From assembly GCA_958419945.1 (NCBI GenBank), contig CATZIC010000016.1:1-35741 (forward strand): DNA of 35,741 nt, given 5' to 3'. Every line of letters starts with the position of its first letter. The stretch's first letter is position 1. Source of the stretch: an uncultured Clostridia bacterium. Lineage in GTDB: Bacteria; Bacillota; Clostridia; Christensenellales; Borkfalkiaceae. Below, piece by piece: positions 6,979-13,800 of the stretch. A program made the translations under genes and the position numbers. The notes beneath the pieces are model-generated. The model made no database searches, was not told the DNA's origin, and was given only the letters and a program-made list of their open reading frames with translations.

Positions 6979-8772
6979 TTATTGAGCGTCGTCCGTCCAA
7001 TCGGTAGGAACGCCGTCAACCCATCTCCAATAGCGCAAAGTGCTACCGTCTTGGGGCTTTGTTTCCGAATAATATCTTATATTCGAGGCTCTAAAAGCGC
7101 TTTGGCTTTGCGGCTCAGTATCCGCTATTATTGATATCTGATCGTATTCTTCTTTAGTTCCTTCAAAGTATATAATGCTATTTAAATTGTAAACAGAAGT
7201 CTGATAGATAGTTTTAATCCTGCTGTGCAGCACTACGTATTTTAAATAGTTACTGCCGAAAGCATATTCGTCCAAGGTTGTAACCCCTTTCGGAATAATT
7301 ACGCCATTGACTTTGCAACCGTAAAACGCCATTTTTCCGATTTCCGTTACGCCTTTACCGAAGTTAACGGTTTCAAGATTTCCACAGTCGTAGAAAGCAC
7401 CAAGACCTATTGATCTTACGTTATCTGGAATTGTTATTTCATTAAGCAAAGTCCCCCTGAAAGCCTGGTCGCCTATACGTTTTAGACTATCGGGAAGGGT
7501 AATTGTTTCGACAGCGCTGTTTAAAAACGCCGAATTTCCTATTTCCGCAAGGTTTTTGGAAAGTTTAACCGTAGGTAAACCACTGCAGTAGGCAAAAGCC
7601 CCTTCACCGATGGTGGTAACGCTATCCGGAATATTTATTTCCGTGATAGATTCGCACTTATAAAAAGCATAATCTGCTATTTCCGTAAGACCTTCGGGAA
7701 AGTTCACCGTCTCTAAGCTTTCGCAGTTGGCAAAAATTCTGCTTCCGCCAAACCTTATGTTTTCCGGCATGGTTACGCTTTTAAGATTTTTCATACCCAT
7801 AAAAGCAGCGCCTGCAATACAGGTGACGTTTTTGGGAATGGTGTATTTTTCTATCTCTTTATCCGCAACTTCGTATAAAATATAGCCGCCTAAAATCTTG
7901 TCGCCGACAAGGTTGCTGACAATCGGCGTCTCGTCAAATACCTGTGCGTCAAATTTCCGAATGTTTTTAGACAGTTCAACGGTGTTTAACGCCTTGCAGC
8001 TTGCAAACGCCCCCAAACCGAAATTTTCAACTTCGTTTAAATTTATGGTGGTAAGCCTTATGCACTGCAAAAAACTGCCTTCGCCGATATATTTTACGGT
8101 TGACGGAAGGTTCATATTTCTAACCTTCGTGCAGAAAGCAAAGGCGTAATCGCCGATTTTTTCAAGCTTTTTCGGTAACCTGAAACTTGAAGTCATATCG
8201 TTGCAGTTTTCGCCGGTCATCGGATTATGGAAGGAAGCGTTGTTGTCGAAAAACGCATTGTCGCCAATCTCCGTAATAGGCAGTCCGTTGTAATAATCGG
8301 GGATAACAATCTTTCCTGCAAGTTGGGATTTTTCCGCTGCAAAGCTTAAAACGCTTGCGGACTTCTCGTCCTCGTTTACTTTAAAAATAAGAATGTCTTC
8401 CGAAACAACTTCCACAGGAACAACCGCTTTATTAAGGTCGCTATCTCCTGTAGAAACGCCGTTTCCAAGCGCCTTTATGTGCACGCTCGAATATTGCTTT
8501 GGGGTTACGTAATCGGTTGCGTCAAGGGTGTTTTTCTCAACCGTTACAGGCTTGCCGTCAATATTTAAGCTGTAGCCCTTAGCACCCTCAACTTCGTCCC
8601 AGTTAAGGATATATTGCGTACCGCTCCCTCTCTGGTTAATCTCTATGGTAACGTTTAGGGGCATATCTAATTTTTTCGCAAGCCCTCTTCCGCAACCCGT
8701 AATCGCCAAAGACAGTGTAAATAAACAAACTACCGCAAAAATCGGTATTAGTATTTTTTTAATTTTGAACAT
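6979..8772 (-). CDS. BspA-like leucine-rich repeat surface lipoprotein
   Basis: The 597-residue product has a lipoprotein signal peptide with the lipobox ITGC (Cys at about residue 27), then a fibronectin-III-like region (about 40-120, with WDEVEGAKGYSLNIDG), then many repeats of about 23 residues of the BspA/LRR_5 type with the phrases IGDxAFxxC and LxxIxIPxxVxxI (about 150-530). The C-terminal tail, YYSETKP followed by YWRWVDGVP, is typical of these proteins in gut Firmicutes. It is probably an exposed surface protein involved in adhesion or host/matrix contact; the ligand is unknown. It is transcribed alone from two tandem promoters. Confidence 0.92.
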   Translation of the reverse strand: MFKIKKILIPIFAVVCLFTLSLAITGCGRGLAKKLDMPLNVTIEINQRGSGTQYILNWDEVEGAKGYSLNIDGKPVTVEKNTLDATDYVTPKQYSSVHIKALGNGVSTGDSDLNKAVVPVEVVSEDILIFKVNEDEKSASVLSFAAEKSQLAGKIVIPDYYNGLPITEIGDNAFFDNNASFHNPMTGENCNDMTSSFRLPKKLEKIGDYAFAFCTKVRNMNLPSTVKYIGEGSFLQCIRLTTINLNEVENFGLGAFASCKALNTVELSKNIRKFDAQVFDETPIVSNLVGDKILGGYILYEVADKEIEKYTIPKNVTCIAGAAFMGMKNLKSVTMPENIRFGGSRIFANCESLETVNFPEGLTEIADYAFYKCESITEINIPDSVTTIGEGAFAYCSGLPTVKLSKNLAEIGNSAFLNSAVETITLPDSLKRIGDQAFRGTLLNEITIPDNVRSIGLGAFYDCGNLETVNFGKGVTEIGKMAFYGCKVNGVIIPKGVTTLDEYAFGSNYLKYVVLHSRIKTIYQTSVYNLNSIIYFEGTKEEYDQISIIADTEPQSQSAFRASNIRYYSETKPQDGSTLRYWRWVDGVPTDWTDDAQ

Positions 8773-8804
8773 TTTTACTTCTCTTTTTATAACATGATTA
8801 CTAA

Positions 8805-8833
8805 ATTATATCACAAGTTGTTGTTTTTTGCAA
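8805..8833 (-). promoter_or_regulatory. Proximal promoter P1 of the LRR lipoprotein gene
   Basis: Reverse strand TTGCAA (8828-8833), a 17-nt spacer, and TATAAT (8805-8810), about 33 nt upstream of the ATG. Confidence 0.8.
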
Positions 8834-8846
8834 ACACTTGTCTGTA

Positions 8847-8875
8847 ATTATAGCACACTTTATTATATATTGCAA
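8847..8875 (-). promoter_or_regulatory. Distal promoter P2 of the LRR lipoprotein gene
   Basis: Reverse strand TTGCAA (8870-8875), a 17-nt spacer, and TATAAT (8847-8852). It has the same boxes and spacing as P1 and sits 42 nt upstream of it. Confidence 0.75.
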
Positions 8876-8971
8876 CCTCTTTTGCTGTAATATACCGCTA
8901 ACTTTTTGCCTCTTCTTGGCAAAATTTTTCCCCGCCCGCAATATATGGGCGACTGCAAACAAAACCGCTCC

Positions 8972-9019
8972 AATATAAAAAACAAACGAATCGAAATCGA
9001 CTCGTTTGTTTTTTATATT
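8972..9019 (-). terminator. Intrinsic terminator of the RsgI-like lipoprotein gene
   Basis: Long stem: AAAAAACAAACGAATCGA pairs with TCGACTCGTTTGTTTTTT with one mismatch, flanked by AATAT/ATATT. It lies about 25 nt beyond the stop at 9045. The gap 8773-9044 otherwise holds only this and the two promoters above. Confidence 0.85.
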
Positions 9020-9044
9020 AAGATTGAAATTTCGAACAATCAAA

Positions 9045-10205
9045 TTATTTCTTTTCGGGTTGTAGCTGCGCCCAGTAATTGTTGGCAATATACTCGCCGT
9101 TTTCGTCCTTAAATGCGTTATCGAAGTTTTCCTGTGCCGCTTTAACGCTTTCCGATACGATAGCGTCGATGTTTTTAGCGGTAAGGTTCAAAGTTTCGGT
9201 GATGGTTTCGATAGCGGTCTGAATGGTGTCGATTAAATCGTTGATGGTTTTGTCCACAACTTTTAATTGTTGATCTATAAGCGCCTTGTAATCGCTTAGT
9301 GCTTTCGTGGTAACTTCATAAGCGTTTTCCAAAGTAGCAAGCGCTTCTTCGCTCATACCCTCTAGTCTTGCAGCCAAAATTTCCTTTTTAGCGGCAATGC
9401 ATTCCTGCATCTTAGTGTAATATTCGCCGGTCTTATCAAGGAATTTCTGTTTGTAAGTTTCCTTATAGGAATTTATCATTTCGATAAGGTTGTCAAGTTG
9501 AGCCTTGGTAGCGGTAAGTGTCGCGGAAACTATTCCGAGTTTGTCTTCTTTTTGTACCGCTTCGATGTAAGCCTCAAGCTGCGCCTTTTTAATTTCCAAA
9601 GCACGTTCGCCGTAGTAGTAATCTTTAAGTTCCTGACTTAAAAGATCCTCGGTTGCCTTTCTACTTTGTTGTAAAAGGTTGATAAGTTCTTCCTGTGTTT
9701 TGGCCTTAACCGTTTCGGGGTCGAGTTCTCTCATGCAGTCGGATACCCAAGCTTCGATCTCTTCTTTCGTAATTTTTTCGAAGTTGAAGTTTACGTTAAT
9801 GTTTACGGAAGGAAGACTTTCAATAAATTCCGTCGCTTTTTTTGTAACTTCGTCGTAAAGTTTCTGTGCCTCTTCGCCGGAAATGGAAATTTTAACGTTG
9901 TTTTCGCCGGCAGTAAGTTCGCCTTCAACCAAAAATCCGTCTTCGGCGGAAATCTTTAAAAATGCCTGAACGGCTTCGTCTGCACTCATGCCAACGAATT
10001 CCGCTTTTGCAATTACGTAGTTGCCTTCGTCGTTAGTAGCGTTTACGGTAACGACCTTGTTACTTTCGTCAAGCAAAAATTCCACCGAGGGGTTAAGATC
10101 CAGGGTCATGACTTTTTGTTCGCTCTTATCCGAGCAACCCGTAAAGGTTACCAAAAGTGCGCTTATCATAACTAATGACATAATAGTAGAAAGAAATTTT
10201 TTCAT
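9045..10205 (-). CDS. Lipoprotein with RsgI-like extracellular domain and long helical region
   Basis: The 386-residue product has a lipoprotein signal peptide (lipobox FTGC, Cys at about residue 24). A region (about 32-125) starting LDLNPSVEF and continuing VVTVNATNDEG resembles the extracytoplasmic domain that follows the membrane segment in RsgI-type anti-sigma factors of Clostridia. The rest (about 125-375) is predicted to be almost all helix, rich in Glu, Lys, Ala and Leu, probably coiled coil. It lacks the cytoplasmic sigma-binding part of RsgI and has no sigma gene nearby, so it is not a standard anti-sigma factor. AGAGGTGC gives a good ribosome binding site. The resemblance to RsgI is by eye and moderately sure. 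Confidence 0.75.
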   Translation of the reverse strand: MKKFLSTIMSLVMISALLVTFTGCSDKSEQKVMTLDLNPSVEFLLDESNKVVTVNATNDEGNYVIAKAEFVGMSADEAVQAFLKISAEDGFLVEGELTAGENNVKISISGEEAQKLYDEVTKKATEFIESLPSVNINVNFNFEKITKEEIEAWVSDCMRELDPETVKAKTQEELINLLQQSRKATEDLLSQELKDYYYGERALEIKKAQLEAYIEAVQKEDKLGIVSATLTATKAQLDNLIEMINSYKETYKQKFLDKTGEYYTKMQECIAAKKEILAARLEGMSEEALATLENAYEVTTKALSDYKALIDQQLKVVDKTINDLIDTIQTAIETITETLNLTAKNIDAIVSESVKAAQENFDNAFKDENGEYIANNYWAQLQPEKK

Positions 10206-10240
10206 AAAAGCACCTCTTTAAAAAATTTTTTTGCGTTTTA

Positions 10241-10306
10241 GGGGAAGGCTTTACGGCGAGCCGTAGCCTCTCTTTTTTCTACCTATTATACACGAAAACC
10301 CCTTCC
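10241..10306 (-). promoter_or_regulatory. Leader and probable -10 region of the RsgI-like lipoprotein gene
   Basis: A reverse-strand TATAAT (10285-10290) lacks a recognisable -35 box. The leader holds a hairpin around GGCTTTACGGC/GCCGTAGCC (10247-10266). An 8-bp inverted repeat, GGGGAAGG (10241-10248) with CCCCTTCC (10299-10306), brackets the -10 region and the leader hairpin. This could be an activator-dependent or alternative-sigma promoter. Confidence 0.4.
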
Positions 10307-10431
10307 GGTGTTTGGCTTTTTAAGCATTTTTTTGAAAAAACTTTACAATTACCGTCGTTTTGTAAAAATTTCCCTTGCTACTGCTTTTACTCTTTTTAGC
10401 CGCTATCATATATCGCTACTTTTCTCGCCAC

Positions 10432-10460
10432 TTGACTACTTTTTCGATATGTAGTAAAAT
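10432..10460 (+). promoter_or_regulatory. SigA-type promoter of the GH2 gene
   Basis: TTGACT (10432-10437), a 17-nt spacer, and TAAAAT (10455-10460). Confidence 0.85.
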
Positions 10461-10496
10461 ATTTATAGTTTCATCGTAAAGATTACAGCTTAACGT

Positions 10497-10501
10497 GGAG
10501 G
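10497..10501 (+). promoter_or_regulatory. Ribosome binding site deciding the GH2 start
   Basis: GGAGG, 5 nt before the ATG at 10507. It overlaps an in-frame GTG at 10495, which is therefore not the start. Confidence 0.8.
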
Positions 10502-10506
10502 AAACA

Positions 10507-12237
10507 ATGATTTTCAAGCCGCAATTTATAAATGAAGGCGTTTTGCCCGAATACCCCCGCCCTCAGAAAAAGCGTGAAAGCTACCTAAGCCTTAACGGGG
10601 AATGGGATTACAAAATAACTTTAGGCGAAGATTTTCAAAGCGATTTCGACGGCAAAATAATAATTCCGTATTCACCCGAAGCCCCGCTTTCCGGTGTAAA
10701 CCGCCAACTCAAAAAAAACGAAGTCTTGCACCTTAAACGGGACTTTACGCTTCCCGACGGATTTAACAGGGGAAGGGTGTTTTTAAACGTCGGCGCTTGC
10801 GATCAGACCTGCAAGGTCTTTTTAAACGGCGAACTTCTCCACGAAAATTTCGATGGATACACTTCCTTTTCGGTGGAACTTAAAAAGGTTACAAGCGGCG
10901 TAAACACGTTATATATTACGGTAAAAGACGATGCCGATAGCCCTATATACGGCAGAGGCAAGCAAAGATATAAGCGTGGCGGTATATGGTATACAGCAAT
11001 AAGCGGCATATGGCAGTCCTGCTTTTTGGAAAGCACGCCCGACCTATATATAAAAGATTTCAAGTTTTATCCCGACTTCGATAACAAAACTTTAACCGTC
11101 GAATGTAGCGTTAGCGATCCCCAAAAGTCGGCCCATGTGTCGATTATCGATGAAAATAAGGTTTTGTCGGAAGGGTATACAGTGGATGGAAGGGTTACTT
11201 TGGACGCTTCAAAGTGTAAACCTTGGAGCATACAAGACCCCGAACTTTACACCGTTATTTTAAAAGCGGGGGATGACGTAGTTGAAAGTTATTTCGGTTT
11301 ACGCAAATTCTCAACCATAAAGATAGGGGATAAACGCTACTTTGCAATAAACAACGAGCCGGTATTTTTAAACGGACTATTGGACCAAGGTTATTATTAC
11401 GGCGGTATTTACACACCGAATAAAAACGAGGATATGTATAATGAAATCTCCTCGCTTAGAAAAATGGGCTTTAATATGCTTCGTAAGCACATTAAAGTGG
11501 AACCCATGCTTTGGTACTATTATTGTGATATTTTAGGTATGGTTGTTTTTCAGGATATGATAAACGGCGGCGGAAAATATCCTTCTTATCGAATAATGCT
11601 CGGCCCGTTTATAAACCTTAGGTTAAAGGACCATAATTACAAGTCCATGCGCAGAAGCGAGGACAGCCGAAAACAGTACGTTTATGAAGCTAATCGGCTT
11701 ATAGACCAACTTTTTAACGTTACTTCGCTGTTTTTGTGGACCCCTTTCAACGAAGGTTGGGGACAGTTCGACGCAGTAAAAACCTGCGAATATTTCCGTA
11801 AAAAGGATTCCACAAGGCTATTTGACCACGCAAGCGGCTGGCAGGATATGGGCGGCGGCGACGTGTGCAGTAAACATATTTATTTTAAAAAAGTAAACAT
11901 CAAAAACGATGGTAAAAGGGTACTTGCGCTGACCGAATTCGGCGGCTACACTTTTTACACAAACGGCCACGTCTTTTCCGATAAAAAATTCGGTTACAGG
12001 TCTTTTAAAGACAAAGTTGCCCTTCAAAACGCATATAAAAAACTGTATTTAGAAGAAGTAATCCCCATGATTTATAAAGAGGGTTTATCATCTTCTTGCT
12101 ACACGCAGGTTTCCGATATCGAGGACGAAATCAACGGCCTTTACACCTACGACCGCATTTTAAAGTTTGATCCCGACTTTATAAAGTCGTTAAACGACAC
12201 AGTGCAAAAAGCCTTTGAAAAATCTATAAAACAATAA
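10507..12237 (+). CDS. Glycoside hydrolase family 2 enzyme (beta-galactosidase/beta-glucuronidase-like)
   Basis: The 576-residue protein has the GH2 order: an N-terminal jelly-roll sugar-binding domain (about 20-180, with LNGEWDYK and GGIWY), an immunoglobulin-like domain (about 180-270) and a TIM barrel (from about 275). The likely acid/base is E416 in TPFNEGWGQFD and the likely nucleophile E477 in LTEFGGY. There is no signal peptide, so it should act in the cytoplasm on imported beta-glycosides. At 576 residues it is shorter than LacZ and closer to the compact GH2 proteins of gut Firmicutes. The sugar specificity cannot be told from the sequence, and no transporter gene is adjacent. Family C motif copies lie at 11123-11151 and 11692-11715. 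Confidence 0.9.
   Translation: MIFKPQFINEGVLPEYPRPQKKRESYLSLNGEWDYKITLGEDFQSDFDGKIIIPYSPEAPLSGVNRQLKKNEVLHLKRDFTLPDGFNRGRVFLNVGACDQTCKVFLNGELLHENFDGYTSFSVELKKVTSGVNTLYITVKDDADSPIYGRGKQRYKRGGIWYTAISGIWQSCFLESTPDLYIKDFKFYPDFDNKTLTVECSVSDPQKSAHVSIIDENKVLSEGYTVDGRVTLDASKCKPWSIQDPELYTVILKAGDDVVESYFGLRKFSTIKIGDKRYFAINNEPVFLNGLLDQGYYYGGIYTPNKNEDMYNEISSLRKMGFNMLRKHIKVEPMLWYYYCDILGMVVFQDMINGGGKYPSYRIMLGPFINLRLKDHNYKSMRRSEDSRKQYVYEANRLIDQLFNVTSLFLWTPFNEGWGQFDAVKTCEYFRKKDSTRLFDHASGWQDMGGGDVCSKHIYFKKVNIKNDGKRVLALTEFGGYTFYTNGHVFSDKKFGYRSFKDKVALQNAYKKLYLEEVIPMIYKEGLSSSCYTQVSDIEDEINGLYTYDRILKFDPDFIKSLNDTVQKAFEKSIKQ
11123..11151 (+). repeat. Family C motif, copy 9, in CDS
   Basis: AAAAGTCGGCCCATGTGTCG then ATTATCGAT; about four mismatches over 29 positions. 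Host reading QKSAHVSIID, the same frame as copy 1. Confidence 0.75.
11692..11715 (-). repeat. Family C motif, copy 10, in CDS (antisense)
   Basis: Reverse complement AAAAAGTTGGTCTATAAGCC then GATT. Host reading ANRLIDQLF. Confidence 0.65.
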
Positions 12238-12266
12238 AAAAGTCCGCCTATAGGTAGATTATCGAC
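12238..12266 (+). repeat. Family C motif, copy 11, left arm of an opposed pair
   Basis: AAAAGTCCGCCTATAGGTAG then ATTATCGAC, beginning at the last base after the GH2 stop. Confidence 0.85.
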
Positions 12267-12282
12267 CTATAAGCGGACTTTT
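12256..12282 (-). repeat. Family C motif, copy 12, right arm of an opposed pair
   Basis: Reverse complement AAAAGTCCGCTTATAGGTCG then ATAATC. It partly overlaps copy 11. Confidence 0.8.
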
Positions 12283-12284
12283 CT

Positions 12285-12995
12285 TTATTCGGGAATTATA
12301 TTTTCGAAAACGTAATTTTGTGCGTACTTTTTGGCAATCTCCAACTTTTCGTTGTCGTTTACCGTCCAGCACATAATGGGCAAGCCGTTACTGACGCTTT
12401 TCTTTATCGGCAGTCCCCAAAATCCGTAATGAACGAAATCGGGCTTTACCAAAAAGTTAAATGTAAGGTTTCTTACGATGTGCCCACGGAAGCCTTTTTC
12501 TTCTGTCTTGCAACCAAGTTGTCCACGAATAACTTCGGGTGCAAGTTTTTTTATTCTCATCATTATAAACGGATCGAAAGACTGAATGGCATACTCGCCT
12601 TTATAGCCCTTTAATGCGTCAACGGTCTTTTTCTCAACCCCTTTATTTATCTGCTGTTTGATTTCTATAAGCAGGGGAACTTTACCTCCGACAAGTTCCA
12701 AAAATTCTTTAAATGTCGGTATCTTTTCGCCTTTAAGGTTAAGCGCCGTTATCTCGCTCGCGGTCATGGTTCTTATATCTTTGTCCACGCCCGTCATACG
12801 CAGCGCGTTGTCGTCGTGAAAACAAAAAAGTTCCCCGTCAACGGACATCTGAATATCCATTTCGATAGGATAACCGTGTTCGATGGCGTTTTTGTAAGCG
12901 GGAACGGAATTTTCCGGAAATTCTTCGTTCCAAAGTCCTCTGTGTGCAATAGGGGTAGAAAGTTCCCAATCGTTACTTGTTAAGCGTGTTTTCAT
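12285..12995 (-). CDS. Glycerophosphodiester phosphodiesterase
   Basis: The start is taken at the ATG complementary to 12993-12995 (MKTRLTSNDW). A longer frame to 13106 exists, but its extra 37 residues are basic and unlike the family, and the promoter lies inside that stretch. The 236-residue product has the GDPD hallmarks: H18-R19 in AHRGLWNEEFPENS, E45 and D47 in EMDIQMSVDG, and H60 in CFHDD. E45, D47 and the pair of His should bind the metal ion and catalyse. It cleaves glycerophosphodiesters to glycerol-3-phosphate and an alcohol. There is no signal peptide, so it is cytoplasmic. It has its own promoter and a GAAGG ribosome binding site. Confidence 0.9.
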   Translation of the reverse strand: MKTRLTSNDWELSTPIAHRGLWNEEFPENSVPAYKNAIEHGYPIEMDIQMSVDGELFCFHDDNALRMTGVDKDIRTMTASEITALNLKGEKIPTFKEFLELVGGKVPLLIEIKQQINKGVEKKTVDALKGYKGEYAIQSFDPFIMMRIKKLAPEVIRGQLGCKTEEKGFRGHIVRNLTFNFLVKPDFVHYGFWGLPIKKSVSNGLPIMCWTVNDNEKLEIAKKYAQNYVFENIIPE

Positions 12996-13044
12996 AATAA
13001 GCCTTCGTCTAAATTTTAATCGGGCATTAAGCCCTACGGATTTA

Positions 13045-13073
13045 ATTATACTACCACTTTTTTTTCTTTGCAA
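13045..13073 (-). promoter_or_regulatory. SigA-type promoter of the glycerophosphodiesterase gene
   Basis: Reverse strand TTGCAA (13068-13073), a 17-nt spacer, and TATAAT (13045-13050). Confidence 0.8.
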
Positions 13074-13139
13074 GTTTTTTTGCAAATCGATAGCTATATC
13101 TTCCATAAAAATTTAAGCAAAGAAACCGCCTTTAATAAC

Positions 13140-13168
13140 TTGATAAACCTTTTAAAATATTATATACT
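13140..13168 (+). promoter_or_regulatory. SigA-type promoter of the 13190 gene
   Basis: TTGATA (13140-13145), a 17-nt spacer, and TATACT (13163-13168). It diverges from the promoter at 13045-13073 and probably also serves lepA. Confidence 0.75.
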
Positions 13169-13189
13169 TATTGGGGAGATTAAATTATT

Positions 13190-13765
13190 ATGGCTAAATA
13201 TGACGACGATATATTTGCAAAGTTAAAAGACATTGCAAAAAGGCACAGTGATTGCATAAAAGATTATGACGATATAATTTCGGCATGCCCTAAAAAATTG
13301 ATGAGTAGGGGTATTGAGCTATATGGAATGTTCTACCCCGAAAACGAATTAAGCAAATATATCAATTATAGCGGAAAACTGACTACAAACGAAAAAAAGA
13401 AGCACTATAGTTACTTTTTTGATGAAAACGACAAATTAAGGCTAACCGAAAGATACGATGATGGCAACATTTTAATGAATTTGATATTCTACTATTATCA
13501 CGAAGATTTAGTGGAAATTGTATGGTACGATCTGAAAAGAGCAATAGTGCATATCGTAGGCTTTATAGATTATAAAAATGGTATTTTGTCAAGATTCGTG
13601 GAATCTTTTGATTTCGGAAGAAAAGGTCCTGACGATGGAATGAAAGCTTATTTTGAATACGTGTTTGATGCTGATGAAGAATTTGTTTTACACAGATCTT
13701 ATTGTGAAGATTTCTTTGGCAACGGAGGAGCGCAGGAAAGCTGCTCAAAAATGAGAAAAAGATAA
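13190..13765 (+). CDS. Unknown small cytoplasmic protein
   Basis: This 191-residue protein has no signal peptide or membrane segment and is rich in Asp, Glu, Tyr and Lys. The middle part (about 60-150) alternates short hydrophobic and aromatic strands (LIFYYYHEDLVEIVWYDL), suggesting a small beta-rich domain such as is found in toxin-immunity or phage-defence accessory proteins, but I recognise no family. GGGGAG lies 11 nt before the ATG. The codon use is visibly more A/T-rich than in lepA, which starts 36 nt downstream. The C-terminus (GNGGAQESCSKMRKR) looks disordered and could reflect a truncated or frameshifted end. Confidence 0.65.
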   Translation: MAKYDDDIFAKLKDIAKRHSDCIKDYDDIISACPKKLMSRGIELYGMFYPENELSKYINYSGKLTTNEKKKHYSYFFDENDKLRLTERYDDGNILMNLIFYYYHEDLVEIVWYDLKRAIVHIVGFIDYKNGILSRFVESFDFGRKGPDDGMKAYFEYVFDADEEFVLHRSYCEDFFGNGGAQESCSKMRKR

Positions 13766-13800
13766 AGACACTTATATAAGGAATTAAAAACAGGTACAAT

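Larger units (their letters stand above)
12238..12282. terminator. Hairpin terminator built from two opposed family C motifs
   Basis: AAAAGTCCGCCTATAGGT pairs with ACCTATAAGCGGACTTTT (one mismatch) around a 9-nt loop. It lies exactly between the convergent GH2 and glycerophosphodiesterase stops, with an A-run on one side and a T-run on the other. Confidence 0.85.

Noticed and set aside
8801..9088. Reverse-strand open frame between the two lipoprotein genes
   Set aside because: It covers two promoters and a terminator stem, so coding is very unlikely.
9271..9298. Possible motif copy (ATCTATAAGCGCC, then TAATCG) in the RsgI-like gene
   Set aside because: It needs gaps to fit the consensus and lacks the A-tract; not counted.
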